Below are positions 1 to 9,584 of a DNA stretch of 64,000 nucleotides, one piece after another. Source of the stretch: Acidimicrobiales bacterium (lineage in GTDB: Bacteria > Actinomycetota > Acidimicrobiia > Acidimicrobiales > Aldehydirespiratoraceae). Every line of letters starts with the position of its first letter. The first letter of the stretch is position 1. Position numbers and translations under genes: made by a program. Under the pieces are notes generated by a model, which saw only the letters and a program-made list of their open reading frames with translations, searched no databases and was not told the DNA's origin. Location: assembly GCA_041394245.1 (NCBI GenBank), contig JAWKIR010000002.1, positions 1,302,001 to 1,366,000 of the forward strand, given 5' to 3'.

Positions 1-422
1 ACGATCAGACCCTCCTCGACCGCGGGAAGCAGCGTGTCCTGCTGGGCCTTGTTGAACCGGTGGACCTCGTCGAGGAAGAGGATGGTCCCCTGGCCCCGCT
101 CGCCGAGGCGCTGACGGGCCTTGGCGATGACCTCGCGGACGTCCTTCACCGACGCCGTCACGGCCGACAGTTCCTCGAAGACCTTCTCGGTCGTCGTCGC
201 GACCAGACGAGCCAGGCTCGTCTTGCCCGTGCCCGGCGGACCCCAGAAGATGACCGACGACAACCGATCGTTGTCGATGAGGGCCCGCAGTGGTTTTCCC
301 GGCGCGAGCAGATGGCGTTGCCCGACGACTTCGTCGAGGTTGCGGGGCCGAAGCCGGGCCGCGAGCGGCGACCGCCCCTCGAGGCGGGACTGTGCCGCCG
401 CGCTGAAGAGATCGTCGCTCAC
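1..422 (-). CDS. rarA: Replication-associated recombination protein A, AAA+ ATPase (N-terminal part)
   Basis: RarA/MgsA-family clamp-loader-like ATPase that acts at stalled replication forks. About 140 N-terminal residues are present; the gene runs off the left edge. Walker A GPPGTGKT is at residues 61-68 and Walker B ILFLDEVHRF at about 114-123, followed by the family-typical FNKAQQD. The N-terminal stretch LRPRNLDEVVGQRHLL is the usual RarA entry. The start is a GTG at 422 giving (V)SDDLFSAAA; no better start lies upstream. It is divergent from the next gene with about 53 bases between them. Sure of the family; RuvB is a related AAA+ protein but has a separate gene in this window. Confidence 0.9.
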   Translation of the reverse strand, partial: MSDDLFSAAAQSRLEGRSPLAARLRPRNLDEVVGQRHLLAPGKPLRALIDNDRLSSVIFWGPPGTGKTSLARLVATTTEKVFEELSAVTASVKDVREVIAKARQRLGERGQGTILFLDEVHRFNKAQQDTLLPAVEEGLI

Positions 423-475
423 CGCGACGACCCTAGAGCAGTGCTCAGGCATCCCCCGCAGTTGCCGATAGGGAA

Positions 476-1075
476 ATGGTGAGAGACATCATTCCTTTCA
501 TTTTCTGGCCGTGGTTCGCCGTGTCGTGCTTCATCCTCCTGCGTCGCCGTGTGTCACACGGCAGCTGGCGGGCGATGGGGCCGAAGGAGACCTTCGAACC
601 GATCGAGTTCCCGCCGCCGCCAGGTGACACGCTGCCGGAACCGTCGACACTCGTGCCACGACCGGAAGGAGTCGGCCCCGAGACCGACCAGGCGAATGGC
701 CCGGCCGTCGCCGTCATGGCGCAGATCGATCCCGACCGGCCACGGGCCCGCTCGCTGGCCGACGCCGTCGACGGGATCGCCATGCCGTGCGACCTGGCCC
801 CGCTCATGGGCTCCGGCCCGCTCAACCCCCGCGAGGTCGCGTTCTTCACGACGGGGTTCACGCCGACCACGGTCGGCGCCGCGCTGGCCGACGAGTTCGA
901 GCGCCTGGGGTACGAGATCACCCCGCTCGACGATCGCTCGATCCGAGCCGCTCGTGGACCGGACTCCATCGAGGCCCGCCTCCTCAGCCACGAGCTCACC
1001 GCACCCGAAGTGATGCGCGAGCTGCACCCCAGCGCGCCGCTCGATGCCCTCGTCGTGGAGATGAAGCTGATCTGA
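476..1075 (+). CDS. Hypothetical membrane-anchored protein
   Basis: 199 residues, not recognised. The N-terminus MVRDIIPFIFWPWFAVSCFILLRRR reads as one membrane helix (about residues 4-22) followed by a positive stop, so the rest is probably cytoplasmic. A proline-rich linker (about 44-70) joins it to a soluble domain (about 75-199) with no motif I know. The start is ATG 476, with GTG 479 as an alternative. It converges on aspS, its stop lying 1 base before the aspS stop. Overlapping frames on the other strand have an arginine-rich, low-complexity composition and are less credible. Confidence 0.65.
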   Translation: MVRDIIPFIFWPWFAVSCFILLRRRVSHGSWRAMGPKETFEPIEFPPPPGDTLPEPSTLVPRPEGVGPETDQANGPAVAVMAQIDPDRPRARSLADAVDGIAMPCDLAPLMGSGPLNPREVAFFTTGFTPTTVGAALADEFERLGYEITPLDDRSIRAARGPDSIEARLLSHELTAPEVMRELHPSAPLDALVVEMKLI

Positions 1076-1076
1076 G

Positions 1077-2834
1077 TCAGGTCGCGGGTGGCAGCACCCG
1101 CAGACCGAGCTCCTCCAGATGGGTGGCATCGATCGGCGACGGCGCATTGGTCAACGGGTCCGCCCCCGACTGGGTCTTCGGAAAGGCAATCACCTCGCGG
1201 ATGTTGGTCTCACCGACGAGCAGCATCGTCAGACGATCCGTGCCGAACGCGAACCCACCGTGCGGTGGGGCGCCGAAGCGGAAGGCATCGAGCAGGAACC
1301 CGAACTTCGCCTGCGCTTCCTCTTCGCCGATGCCGAGCAGCTCGAAGATCCGGCGCTGCACGTCGGGACGATGGATCCGGATGCTCCCCGACCCGAGCTC
1401 GACGCCGTTGAGTACGAGGTCGTAGGCCTGAGAGCGCACGTCGAGCAGCGCCTCACCACCCTCGTCGAGGAGATGCACGTCGTCGGCGTGGGGCATCGTG
1501 AAGGGGTGGTGTGCGGGGATCGGCTTGCCCCCGTCGCCCAGCGCCTCGAACAGCGGGAAGTCGACGACCCACAGGAACTGGAGTCCGCCCTCGTTGACGG
1601 GGGGACGGCCCAACTCGAGCCGGAGCAGGCCGAGCACATGACGCACGAGGCGCCGTTCGTCGGCGACGAGGAACACCATGTCGCCGGGTGTGGCTTCGAG
1701 CGCGGCGATGACCTGCGTGGACTCCTCGGGTGACAGGAACTTGGCGACACCGGCGTCGAGCGCCGGCCCGCCGTCACCTTCGACGACCTTCATCCACGCG
1801 AGGCCCTTGGCGCCCCAGCGCTGGCAGGTCTCCACGAGCCCGTCGATCTGGTTGCGGCTGAGCGCATCGACCCCGCCCTCCATCCGGATGCCCTTCACGC
1901 AGGGTGCCTGGAAGACCCGGGCCTCGGTGCCTTCGAAGATCGGCGTGAGCTCGACGAGCTCCATGCCGAACCGCACATCGGGCTTGTCGGAGCCGTAGCG
2001 CTCCTGGGCATCGAGCCAGGTGATGCGGGGGAAGTCGGTGGGACGCTCACCGGTGACCGCCTCGGCGGCCTCGGCCACGGCGTGGGAGATGACCGAGAAC
2101 ACGTCCTCCTGGTCCACGAAGCTCATCTCGGCGTCGAGTTGCATGAACTCGAACTGCCGATCGGCGCGCAGGTCCTCGTCTCGCAGACAGCGGGCGATCT
2201 GGTAGTAGCGGTCGATCCCACCCACCATGCACAGCTGCTTGAACAGCTGCGGGCTCTGGGGCAGGGCGTAGAAGCTTCCCGGCTCCTTTCGCGAGGGCAC
2301 GACGAAGTCGCGGGCGCCTTCCGGCGTCGACGCGATCAGCATCGGGGTCTCCACCTCGACGAACCCCTGCTCCTCCATGCCGCGGCGCAGCGCGCTGTTG
2401 ACCGCCGCTCGGGTGCGCAGGTTGCGCTGCATGCGGTCCTTTCGCAGATCGACGTAGCGATGGCGCAGCCGGATGGTCTCGTCGACCTCGGTGCGCTCGT
2501 CGAGCGGGAACGGCGGCGCCTCGGCCTCGGCCAGGATGATGATCTCGGTCACCTCGATCTCGATCTCACCGGTGGCGAGATCGGCGTTGGCGGTGTCGTC
2601 GGGGCGCAAGCGCACCTCACCGGTCATCGATGCGACGTACTCACTGCGGAGGTCGTGGGACCGGTTGACCACGCACTGCACCACGCCGGTGCGGTCGCGG
2701 AGATCGATGAAGGCGAGGTGTTCACCGTGCTCGCGCCGCTTGTCGACCCAGCCGCAGACGGTCACGGTGCGCCCGACGTCGGCTGCGGTGAGCGTGCCGC
2801 ACATGTCGGTTCGTTGGGAGGTGGACAGATCCAT
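1077..2834 (-). CDS. aspS: Aspartyl-tRNA synthetase, bacterial type
   Basis: Class II aminoacyl-tRNA synthetase, 585 residues, the usual bacterial length. It has an N-terminal OB-fold anticodon domain (CGWVDKRREHG to about residue 110), a catalytic core with motif 2 (IARCLRDEDLRADRQFEF), a GAD insertion, and a C-terminal motif 3 (FAFGTDRLTMLLVG). Position 36 is histidine where discriminating enzymes such as that of E. coli carry leucine. By analogy with known non-discriminating enzymes it may also charge tRNA-Asn with aspartate, which would need GatCAB. It lies 21 bases downstream of hisS and is probably co-transcribed. The start ATG 2834 gives MDLSTSQRTDMCG. Confidence 0.96.
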   Translation of the reverse strand: MDLSTSQRTDMCGTLTAADVGRTVTVCGWVDKRREHGEHLAFIDLRDRTGVVQCVVNRSHDLRSEYVASMTGEVRLRPDDTANADLATGEIEIEVTEIIILAEAEAPPFPLDERTEVDETIRLRHRYVDLRKDRMQRNLRTRAAVNSALRRGMEEQGFVEVETPMLIASTPEGARDFVVPSRKEPGSFYALPQSPQLFKQLCMVGGIDRYYQIARCLRDEDLRADRQFEFMQLDAEMSFVDQEDVFSVISHAVAEAAEAVTGERPTDFPRITWLDAQERYGSDKPDVRFGMELVELTPIFEGTEARVFQAPCVKGIRMEGGVDALSRNQIDGLVETCQRWGAKGLAWMKVVEGDGGPALDAGVAKFLSPEESTQVIAALEATPGDMVFLVADERRLVRHVLGLLRLELGRPPVNEGGLQFLWVVDFPLFEALGDGGKPIPAHHPFTMPHADDVHLLDEGGEALLDVRSQAYDLVLNGVELGSGSIRIHRPDVQRRIFELLGIGEEEAQAKFGFLLDAFRFGAPPHGGFAFGTDRLTMLLVGETNIREVIAFPKTQSGADPLTNAPSPIDATHLEELGLRVLPPAT

Positions 2835-2855
2835 CGTGTTCTCAGTCTCTCTGGT

Positions 2856-4124
2856 TCAGTTCTCGGTGAGTGCGCGGATGTCGCGCACGAGATCGTCGAG
2901 GCCGACGCGGCGTTGGCCGCTGTCGCCGCGCAGGTCGCGGAGTGTGACTTCGCCGGCCGCGACCTCGTCTTCGCCGATGATCGCCGCGTACGGGGCACCC
3001 GAGCGATCGGCCACCTTCATCTGGGCCTTCATCGAGCGCCCGCCGTAGGCACGATCGGCCCCCACTCCCCCGGCCCGCAGACGCTCGCAGACGTCGAGGG
3101 CGTGGTCGCCGCCGGTGACATCGACGACGAACACCGACACCGCCGACGGCGGGGCGGGGAAGACCCCCTCGGCATCGCAGGCGAGCAGAATCCGATCGAC
3201 GCCGAGCGCGAACCCGATACCCGGGGTCGGCGGGCCGCCGAGGTCTTCGACCAGGCCGTCGTAGCGGCCGCCGCCGCCGACGGCGTTCTGCGCGCTCTCG
3301 AGCGAGGTCGCCGCGAACTCGAAGGTGGTCCGGGTGTAGTAGTCGAGCCCGCGGACGAGCCGGGCGGAGATGGTGTAGTCGACGCCGAGCGCATCGAGCC
3401 CCGACCGGACTGCGGCGAAGTGTTGTGCGGTCTCGTCGGCGAGGAAGTCGACCATGACGGGCGCGTCGTCGATGATCGCCTGATCCTCGGGCCGCTTGGA
3501 ATCGAGGACCCGCAGGGCGTTTCGTTCGAGGGTGACCTGCGACTGGGTCGAGAGTTCGTCGCGGTGATGGCCGAGATAGGCCGTCAGGGCGTCGAGGTAG
3601 GCGGGCCGACAGGACGCGTCGCCGAGGCTGTTGAGCGAGAGTTGCACGTTGCGGAGTCCGAGCGACTCGAAGAAGCGCGCCGCCAGTGCGATCACGTCGA
3701 TGTCGGCCTGTGGGTCGTCGGCGCCGAGCACCTCGACACCGACCTGGGTGAACTGGCGATAGCGGCCCGCCTGCGGCTGCTCGTAGCGGAACTGTGGCCC
3801 CTCGTACCAGACCTTCCACGGCGGCACGGGGCGGTGTTCGGCGTAGGCCCGGCAGATCGAAGCGGTCAGCTCGGGCCGCAGGGCGAGGTGTTGCGGCGGA
3901 TCGCCCTTGTCGAGGAAGTCGAACATCTCCTTGGTGACGACGTCGGTCGACTCACCGATGCGTTTGAAGACGCCGAGATCCTCGAAGATCGGCGAGACCA
4001 CTTCACCGAAGCCGCCGAGGCCGGCGGCCAGTGCGAAACGCTCGACGAGCGCGCGACGTCGGCCTGATTCGGGCGGAAGGATGTCGCGGGTGCCTTTCGG
4101 GGCACGGAAGGTCGGCTCGGCCAC
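2856..4124 (-). CDS. hisS: Histidyl-tRNA synthetase
   Basis: Class II synthetase, 422 residues. The N-terminal FRAPKGTRDILPPES is the HisRS signature. ALRPELTASICRAY belongs to motif 2, LVRGLDYYTRTTFEF is the histidine-A motif, GGGRYDGL is typical, and GIGFALGVDRILL is motif 3. The C-terminal anticodon-binding domain (from about 325) ends normally. The start ATG 4124 is the first in frame. The gene sits between relA (62 bases upstream) and aspS (21 bases downstream), as in many actinobacteria and firmicutes. Confidence 0.96.
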   Translation of the reverse strand: MAEPTFRAPKGTRDILPPESGRRRALVERFALAAGLGGFGEVVSPIFEDLGVFKRIGESTDVVTKEMFDFLDKGDPPQHLALRPELTASICRAYAEHRPVPPWKVWYEGPQFRYEQPQAGRYRQFTQVGVEVLGADDPQADIDVIALAARFFESLGLRNVQLSLNSLGDASCRPAYLDALTAYLGHHRDELSTQSQVTLERNALRVLDSKRPEDQAIIDDAPVMVDFLADETAQHFAAVRSGLDALGVDYTISARLVRGLDYYTRTTFEFAATSLESAQNAVGGGGRYDGLVEDLGGPPTPGIGFALGVDRILLACDAEGVFPAPPSAVSVFVVDVTGGDHALDVCERLRAGGVGADRAYGGRSMKAQMKVADRSGAPYAAIIGEDEVAAGEVTLRDLRGDSGQRRVGLDDLVRDIRALTEN

Positions 4125-4186
4125 AGCCGCTCAGGCTACCGGTGGCGTCCGCCGACCTCGTGGAGGTTTCCCCGAGAGTTGGCGCG

Positions 4187-6436
4187 TCAGTCGTCGGTAC
4201 TCGAGGTGCCCCCGCCCGGCATGAGCCGATAAGCGTCGTAGACGGCTTCGACGGCGAGCAGACGCGAGAGCACCGTGTCGAGCTGGCTCAGATCGGCCAG
4301 TTCGAACTCGAACTGCATCTTGGCGATCGCGTCGTCGCCCGTCTCGGTGGCGACACCGATGACGTTGAGTCCGTGCTCGGCCAGCACCTTGGCCACGTCG
4401 ACCAGGAGCGAGGTGCGGTCGAGGGCCTGCAACTCGATGGTGGTCGCGAACCGGCCGTCGTGATCGGCATCCCACTCGACCTCGATCAGTCGATCGGGCT
4501 GGCCCTCCTGGAGCGTCGTCGCGTTGAGGCAGTCGGCCCGATGGACCGAGACCCCCCGGCCCCTGGTGACGAAGCCGACGATCTCGTCGGGTGGCACCGG
4601 AGAACAGCACCGGGAGATGCGGATCATGATGTCGTCGAGTCCCTCGACGTGGACACCGGCCGAACCCGTCGCCCGTCGCTTGGCGCCGATCCGTCGACTG
4701 ACGTTGGCCGGCAACCTCGGCTGGTCCTGGTCGCTCGACGGCTCGTCACCGCGCAATTCCTTGGCGATGCGATCTGCGACCGTCGAACCGGCCACATGAC
4801 CCTCACCGATGGCCGCGTACAGCGAATCCTCGTCGGCGTAGTTGAGCTGCTCGACGACACCGACGAAGACCGCTTCCTTGACGATCCGCTGCGCCGGGAG
4901 ACCTTCGCGCCGCAGGGCCGACAGGAGCTCGTCGCGCCCCTGCTCGATGGCATCCTCGCGCCGTTCACGGGTGTACCACTGCTTGATCTTGTTGGCGGCC
5001 CGGCGACTGGCGACGAACTTCAGCCAGTCGCGGCTCGGGCCTGCACCTTCGACCTTCGAGGTGAAGATCTCGACGCTGTCGCCCGACTCGAGGCGGGTGT
5101 CGAGCGGGACGAGCCGACCGTTGACCTTCGACCCGATGCACGCGTGGCCGACATCGGTGTGGACGCTGTAGGCGAAGTCGACCGGGGTGGCCCCGACGGG
5201 CAGTTCGAAGACCTTGCCCTTCGGGGTGAAGACGTAGACCTCGTCCTGGTCGAGATCGACCTTCAGGTTGTTCATGAACTCCGACGGGTCGGAGGTCTCC
5301 TGTTGCCACTCGACGATCCGGTTCAGCCAGGCCATCTCGCTGCCGGCTTCGCCGTCCTTGTAATCGGAGTGGGCGGCGACGCCGAACTCGGCCCGCTGGT
5401 GCATCTCACGGGTGCGGATCTGCACCTCGATCGACTTGCCCTGCGGGCCGACCACCGTCGTGTGCAACGACTGGTAGAGGTTGAACTTGGGCATCGCGAT
5501 GTAGTCCTTGAACCGACCCTGCACCGGCCGCCAGGTCGCGTGGATCGAGCCCAGGGCGCCGTAGCACTCGCGAACGGAGTCGACGATCACCCGGATGCCC
5601 ACGAGGTCGAAGATCTCGTCGAACTCCCGCCCCTTCACGACCATCTTCTCGTAGATCGACCAGAGGTGTTTCGGACGGCCGTCGATCTGGGCGACGATGC
5701 CGAGCTCGGCGAGGCGGGCCTGAACGTCGCCGAGCACCTGGGCGAGATAGATGTCGCGTTCGGGGGCCCGCTGATGGACCATCTGGTCGATCTCGGCGTA
5801 GCGCCGCGGATGCAACGCCGCGAACGACAGGTCCTCGAGCTGCATCTTCATCTCTTGCATGCCGAGGCGATGGGCCAGCGGGGCGTAGACGTCGAGTGTC
5901 TCGCGGGCAGTGCGCTCCTGCTTGAACGCGGGAAGCCCGGCAACCGTTGACAGATTGTGGAGGCGGTCGGCGAGCTTGATGATCAGCACCCGCATGTCGG
6001 ACGCGATCGCCACGATCATCTTGCGCATGGTGGCTGCCTGCTGTTGCTCCTTCGTGTCGTACTTGACCCGTTCGAGCTTGGTCACACCGTCGACGATGCG
6101 CGCCAGGTCGGCCCCGAACTCCTTTTCGAGCAACGCGAGATCGACCGAGGTGTCCTCGACGGCGTCGTGGAGGAGCGCCCCGGCGATCGTGATGTCGTCG
6201 ATCCCCTGCCGGGCGACGATGGTGGCAACGGCCACCGGATGACGGACGTAGGGCTCCCCGGACTTGCGGTACTGGCCTTCGTGGGCGCTGGCGGCGAGCG
6301 CGAACGCCCGCTCGATCAGGGTCGTGTCGCCCTTCGGATGGTGCTGCTCATAGGCCGCGAGCAGTCCCGCGATCTCCTGCGACGTGGAACGGTTCGGGCC
6401 CCGCCGCCACGGAAGGACACGGGTGACGGTCGACAT
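4187..6436 (-). CDS. relA: Bifunctional (p)ppGpp synthetase/hydrolase, RelA/SpoT family
   Basis: 749 residues, full length. Domains in order: HD hydrolase (GALLHDAVEDT and LADRLHN, residues about 30-200, metal-binding residues present), synthetase (RVIVDSVRECYGALG to GVAAHSDYKDG, about 230-385), TGS (VYVFTPKGKVFELPVGATP), a conserved Cys region (ISRCCSPVPPDEIVGF) and a C-terminal ACT domain. Both active sites look intact, so it should make and degrade the alarmone. The start ATG 6436 overlaps the apt stop by one base (TGATG), indicating translational coupling. The reading frame stays open upstream through apt, but that extension is in the wrong frame for apt and is not protein-like. Confidence 0.95.
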   Translation of the reverse strand: MSTVTRVLPWRRGPNRSTSQEIAGLLAAYEQHHPKGDTTLIERAFALAASAHEGQYRKSGEPYVRHPVAVATIVARQGIDDITIAGALLHDAVEDTSVDLALLEKEFGADLARIVDGVTKLERVKYDTKEQQQAATMRKMIVAIASDMRVLIIKLADRLHNLSTVAGLPAFKQERTARETLDVYAPLAHRLGMQEMKMQLEDLSFAALHPRRYAEIDQMVHQRAPERDIYLAQVLGDVQARLAELGIVAQIDGRPKHLWSIYEKMVVKGREFDEIFDLVGIRVIVDSVRECYGALGSIHATWRPVQGRFKDYIAMPKFNLYQSLHTTVVGPQGKSIEVQIRTREMHQRAEFGVAAHSDYKDGEAGSEMAWLNRIVEWQQETSDPSEFMNNLKVDLDQDEVYVFTPKGKVFELPVGATPVDFAYSVHTDVGHACIGSKVNGRLVPLDTRLESGDSVEIFTSKVEGAGPSRDWLKFVASRRAANKIKQWYTRERREDAIEQGRDELLSALRREGLPAQRIVKEAVFVGVVEQLNYADEDSLYAAIGEGHVAGSTVADRIAKELRGDEPSSDQDQPRLPANVSRRIGAKRRATGSAGVHVEGLDDIMIRISRCCSPVPPDEIVGFVTRGRGVSVHRADCLNATTLQEGQPDRLIEVEWDADHDGRFATTIELQALDRTSLLVDVAKVLAEHGLNVIGVATETGDDAIAKMQFEFELADLSQLDTVLSRLLAVEAVYDAYRLMPGGGTSSTDD

Positions 6437-6969
6437 CAGTCGCCTCCGACCGAGACCACGCGCTCGATGCGCGCACCGTCGAGGCGATGGCGGCCTCCGA
6501 GGAAGTCGAGTTCGATCAGGAACCCGAACCCGACGAGGACACCGCCGTGTCGACGCACGAGCTCCGCCGTCGCCGCTGCCGTGCCGCCCGTGGCGAGCAC
6601 GTCGTCGATCACGAGCGCCCGCTGTCCCTCGCCGATGGCGTCGGTGTGGATTTCGAGGGTGTCGGTTCCGTACTCGAGGCCGTAGTCGACCGACGAAGTC
6701 GAGAACGGCAGCTTGCCGGGCTTGCGGACGGGCACGAAGCCGAGCCCGAGCTGACGGGCGACCGTCGCACCGAACAGGAACCCGCGTGCCTCGATACCGA
6801 TCACGACGTCGACGGCGGAACCGGACCACGGCTCGGCCATCGCGCCGATCGCGGCCTCGAAGCCGATGGGATCGGCGAGCAGCGGCGTGATGTCCTTGTA
6901 GACGATCCCGGGCTCGGGAAAGTCGGGGATGTCCCGGATGAGTCCTTGCACGATTCCGGCTGCGGCCAT
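6436..6969 (-). CDS. apt: Adenine phosphoribosyltransferase
   Basis: Purine salvage enzyme joining adenine to PRPP to form AMP. 177 residues, usual length. IRDIPDFPEPGIVYKDITPLL is the family N-terminus, IGIEARGFLFG the substrate loop, VRKPGKLP the mobile loop and VLVIDDVLATGGTA-type ALVIDDVLATGGTA the PRPP-binding motif. The start ATG 6969 fits the family; GTG 6978 is possible. It lies between secF and relA, the order also seen in mycobacteria. Confidence 0.93.
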   Translation of the reverse strand: MAAAGIVQGLIRDIPDFPEPGIVYKDITPLLADPIGFEAAIGAMAEPWSGSAVDVVIGIEARGFLFGATVARQLGLGFVPVRKPGKLPFSTSSVDYGLEYGTDTLEIHTDAIGEGQRALVIDDVLATGGTAAATAELVRRHGGVLVGFGFLIELDFLGGRHRLDGARIERVVSVGGD

Positions 6970-6988
6970 ACCGCACACCGTACCGCCA

Positions 6989-8071
6989 CTAGCGCTTCTT
7001 CTTTTTCTTCCTCGGGCGGGGCGGTGCGGTACCGCCCGGCCGGGGGCGGTCGGTCGTCGGCCGGGCCGGCGTGGCCCCGACCGAGACCTCGTCGATGGTG
7101 ACCGAACGGGTGGACTCGCCGGCGAGTCCCTTCGCCTCGATCTTGCGGGCAACCGCACGATGACCGTCTTCGCGTTCCTTCAGGAACGCCACGACCGCGG
7201 AGGCGACCGAGATCGACGAGTAGGCGCCGACGACGATTCCGATGAGCAGCGCGATCGCGAATTCCTGGAGCGTGAGCGCGCCCAGGAACAACGAGCCGAC
7301 CACGAGCATCGAGAGCACCGGGATCACCGAGGTGAACGAGGTGTTGATGGAGCGCATCAGCACCTGGTTCAGGGCCGAGTTCATCATCTCGGTGTAGGTG
7401 TAGCGCCCACTCGCCGAGAGTCGACCATCGAGTTCCCTGACCCGGTCGTAGACGACGATCGTGTCGTAGAGCGAGTAACCCATGATCGTGAGGAAGGCGA
7501 TGACCGTCGCCGGGGTCACCTCGAACTGGAAGATCGAGTAGATCCCGACCGACAAGATGATGTCGTGGGCGACGGCGACGAGCGCACCGACGGCCATCTT
7601 CCACTCGAGCCGGACCGCGATGTAGCCGGCGATGATGATGAAGAACCAGATGAGCGCATTGCGAGCCTGGTGCGTGATCTCCGTGCCCCACGACGGGCCG
7701 ACCGTCGTCACGCTGACGTCGGTGGTGTCGGCGCCGGCCAACTCCGCGAGTACGGCGGTCACCGCGTCGATCTGCTCGGGTGTGTCGAGATCGGCGCGCA
7801 CCCGCACGCTGTCGCCACCGAGGATCTGGATCTTCCCGGCCGCAGCGTCGGTGTCGGCGAGCGCGTCCCTCGTGTCGGCGACCGACGCGTCGGGGGCGAA
7901 GACCTCCCACGAGGTGCCACCCTCGAACTCGATGCCGAGGTTGAGGCCCTGGGTCAGCAGCGAGCCGATGCTGAGCGCGACGACCACCCCGGACACGGCG
8001 AGCATCCATCGCCACATCCGCGGGAAGTCGAACTCCTGCTCACCGCGGTACATGAGTCGAAGGGTCTTCAC
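6989..8071 (-). CDS. secF: Protein-export membrane protein SecF
   Basis: RND-type accessory subunit of the Sec translocon, which couples the proton gradient to late steps of export. 360 residues. There is one N-terminal helix, then the FEGGTSWE-type periplasmic entry (LGIEFEGGTSWEVF), an extracytoplasmic domain and five helices with IMGYSLYDTIVVYDRVRE, the SecF signature. The C-terminus is a long basic tail ending in a run of Arg/Pro/Lys (PRPRKKKKKR). The start is GTG 8071, sharing GTGA with the secD stop; starts further upstream would overlap secD extensively. Confidence 0.94.
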   Translation of the reverse strand: MKTLRLMYRGEQEFDFPRMWRWMLAVSGVVVALSIGSLLTQGLNLGIEFEGGTSWEVFAPDASVADTRDALADTDAAAGKIQILGGDSVRVRADLDTPEQIDAVTAVLAELAGADTTDVSVTTVGPSWGTEITHQARNALIWFFIIIAGYIAVRLEWKMAVGALVAVAHDIILSVGIYSIFQFEVTPATVIAFLTIMGYSLYDTIVVYDRVRELDGRLSASGRYTYTEMMNSALNQVLMRSINTSFTSVIPVLSMLVVGSLFLGALTLQEFAIALLIGIVVGAYSSISVASAVVAFLKEREDGHRAVARKIEAKGLAGESTRSVTIDEVSVGATPARPTTDRPRPGGTAPPRPRKKKKKR

Positions 8072-9582
8072 GATGCGACCTCCGCCGGGACGATGCCGTA
8101 GCGGCGCGGGTGTTCGGTCATCGATGCTCTCTCGGCCATCAGACGTACCAGCGGCCCCATGAAGAAGTAGGTCGCCACGAGGTCGAGCACGGTCGCGAGT
8201 CCGAGGAAGAGCGCGAAGCCCTTCACCTGCCCCACCGTCAGGACATAGAGCACCACCGCGGCGATGAGGCTGGCGACGTCGGCCTTGACGATCGTCGAGA
8301 AGGCGATGGGGAACGAGCGTGCCACGCCGGAGCGAACGGTTCGCCCCCGTCGGACGTCTTCCTTGAGGTGCTCGAAGAAGACCACGTTGGAATCGACGGA
8401 GACACCGACCGAGACGATCAGGCCGGTGACGCCGGCCAGTGTCAATGCGAGGCCCTGTGAGTCGCCGAGCCACGCGATGATCGTCCAGAGCATGGCGCTC
8501 GAGATCACGAGGCTCGCGATCGCGACGAGACCGAGGATCCGGTAGTAGGCGATCAGGTAGAGCGACACGAGCAGGAGCCCGAGGATGCCGGCGGCGATGC
8601 CGGCGTTGAGCGCGTCCTCGCCGAGGCTCGACGAGACGGTGCGGCTCTCCTGAGGGGTGAGCTCGACCGGCAACGAGCCGAACCGCAGGATCAGGGCGAG
8701 ATCCTTCGCCTCACCCTCGGTGAAGCTGCCGGTGATGCTCACGTCGCGACCGAAGTCCGTGCCCTGGACGGCCGGCGCGCTCTCGACTCGACCGTCGATC
8801 TCGATGGCGATCCGCCCGGTCGGACAGTCGGCGGACCGGGTGAAGCAGATGGTGGCGAGCGCATTGAAGTCGTCGGCACCCGGGCTGCCGGCCCGGAGCT
8901 CGACGCCCACCGACCATGTCGGGGGCGTGCCACGCAGGAGGGCGGTTGCGCCGCTGACGACCTCACCGGTCGTGCGGCCGTCGGGGTGGGCCACCTGGTC
9001 GATGAGGAGCGGGGCCGGGCCGAGCAGCAGTCGGGTCTCGAGCGCCGATTCATCGGCGAGCGGGAGCACCGAGAACTCGTCGGCGCCGGCATCGGGGGTC
9101 AGCGTCCAACGGTCGACGAACGCCTGGGCCTCGGCGATCGTCGCGTCGTCGACCTCGTTGTCGGGGGAATCGGCATTCTCGAGAATCGTCATCGACGACT
9201 CCAGGACCAGCTGACCCTGGAGGTCGAGGGCGTCGACCACCGGGCGGAACCGCAGCTCGGCGGTCTGCCCGACCAGATCGAGCGCCCGCTGCTGATCGTC
9301 GACGCCCGGGATCTGGACGAGCACGGTCTGGCCCTGGCGGCTGATCTCCGGCTCGCGCACACCGAGACCGTCGACCCGGTTGCGGATGACGTCGATCGCC
9401 TGGTCGAGGATCTCGTCGGACACCGGCGACCCGTCGGGATTGGGTTCAGGCTCCAGCACCACGGACGCGCCGCCCTGGAGATCGAGCCCGAGGAGCGGCT
9501 CGTTACCGACCGCAAATGTGTAGACGAGCCCCGCGACGGCGAGCGCGACCATGCCGATCGCGTAGGTGACCTGACGCCGCAT
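8068..9582 (-). CDS. secD: Protein-export membrane protein SecD
   Basis: Partner of SecF in the SecDF-YajC complex. 504 residues. N-terminal helix (about 6-25), LLGLDLQGGASVVLEP (the SecD D1 motif), a large extracytoplasmic domain and a C-terminal six-helix RND bundle with GVTGLIVSVGVSVDSNVVFFEHLKED, the conserved TM4 proton-path region. It lies 2 bases downstream of yajC and overlaps secF by 4 bases. Confidence 0.95.
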   Translation of the reverse strand: MRRQVTYAIGMVALAVAGLVYTFAVGNEPLLGLDLQGGASVVLEPEPNPDGSPVSDEILDQAIDVIRNRVDGLGVREPEISRQGQTVLVQIPGVDDQQRALDLVGQTAELRFRPVVDALDLQGQLVLESSMTILENADSPDNEVDDATIAEAQAFVDRWTLTPDAGADEFSVLPLADESALETRLLLGPAPLLIDQVAHPDGRTTGEVVSGATALLRGTPPTWSVGVELRAGSPGADDFNALATICFTRSADCPTGRIAIEIDGRVESAPAVQGTDFGRDVSITGSFTEGEAKDLALILRFGSLPVELTPQESRTVSSSLGEDALNAGIAAGILGLLLVSLYLIAYYRILGLVAIASLVISSAMLWTIIAWLGDSQGLALTLAGVTGLIVSVGVSVDSNVVFFEHLKEDVRRGRTVRSGVARSFPIAFSTIVKADVASLIAAVVLYVLTVGQVKGFALFLGLATVLDLVATYFFMGPLVRLMAERASMTEHPRRYGIVPAEVAS

Positions 9583-9584
9583 CG

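Noticed and set aside
2082..5950. Long plus-strand open frames opposite hisS, aspS and relA (over 600 residues)
   Set aside because: They mirror clear minus-strand genes; their protein is Gly/Arg/Val-rich without motifs, as expected from shadow frames in GC-rich DNA.
4187..6976. relA start upstream of 6436 giving a 929-residue protein
   Set aside because: The extra 180 residues lie inside apt in another frame and are basic low-complexity sequence; ATG 6436 fits the family and overlaps the apt stop.
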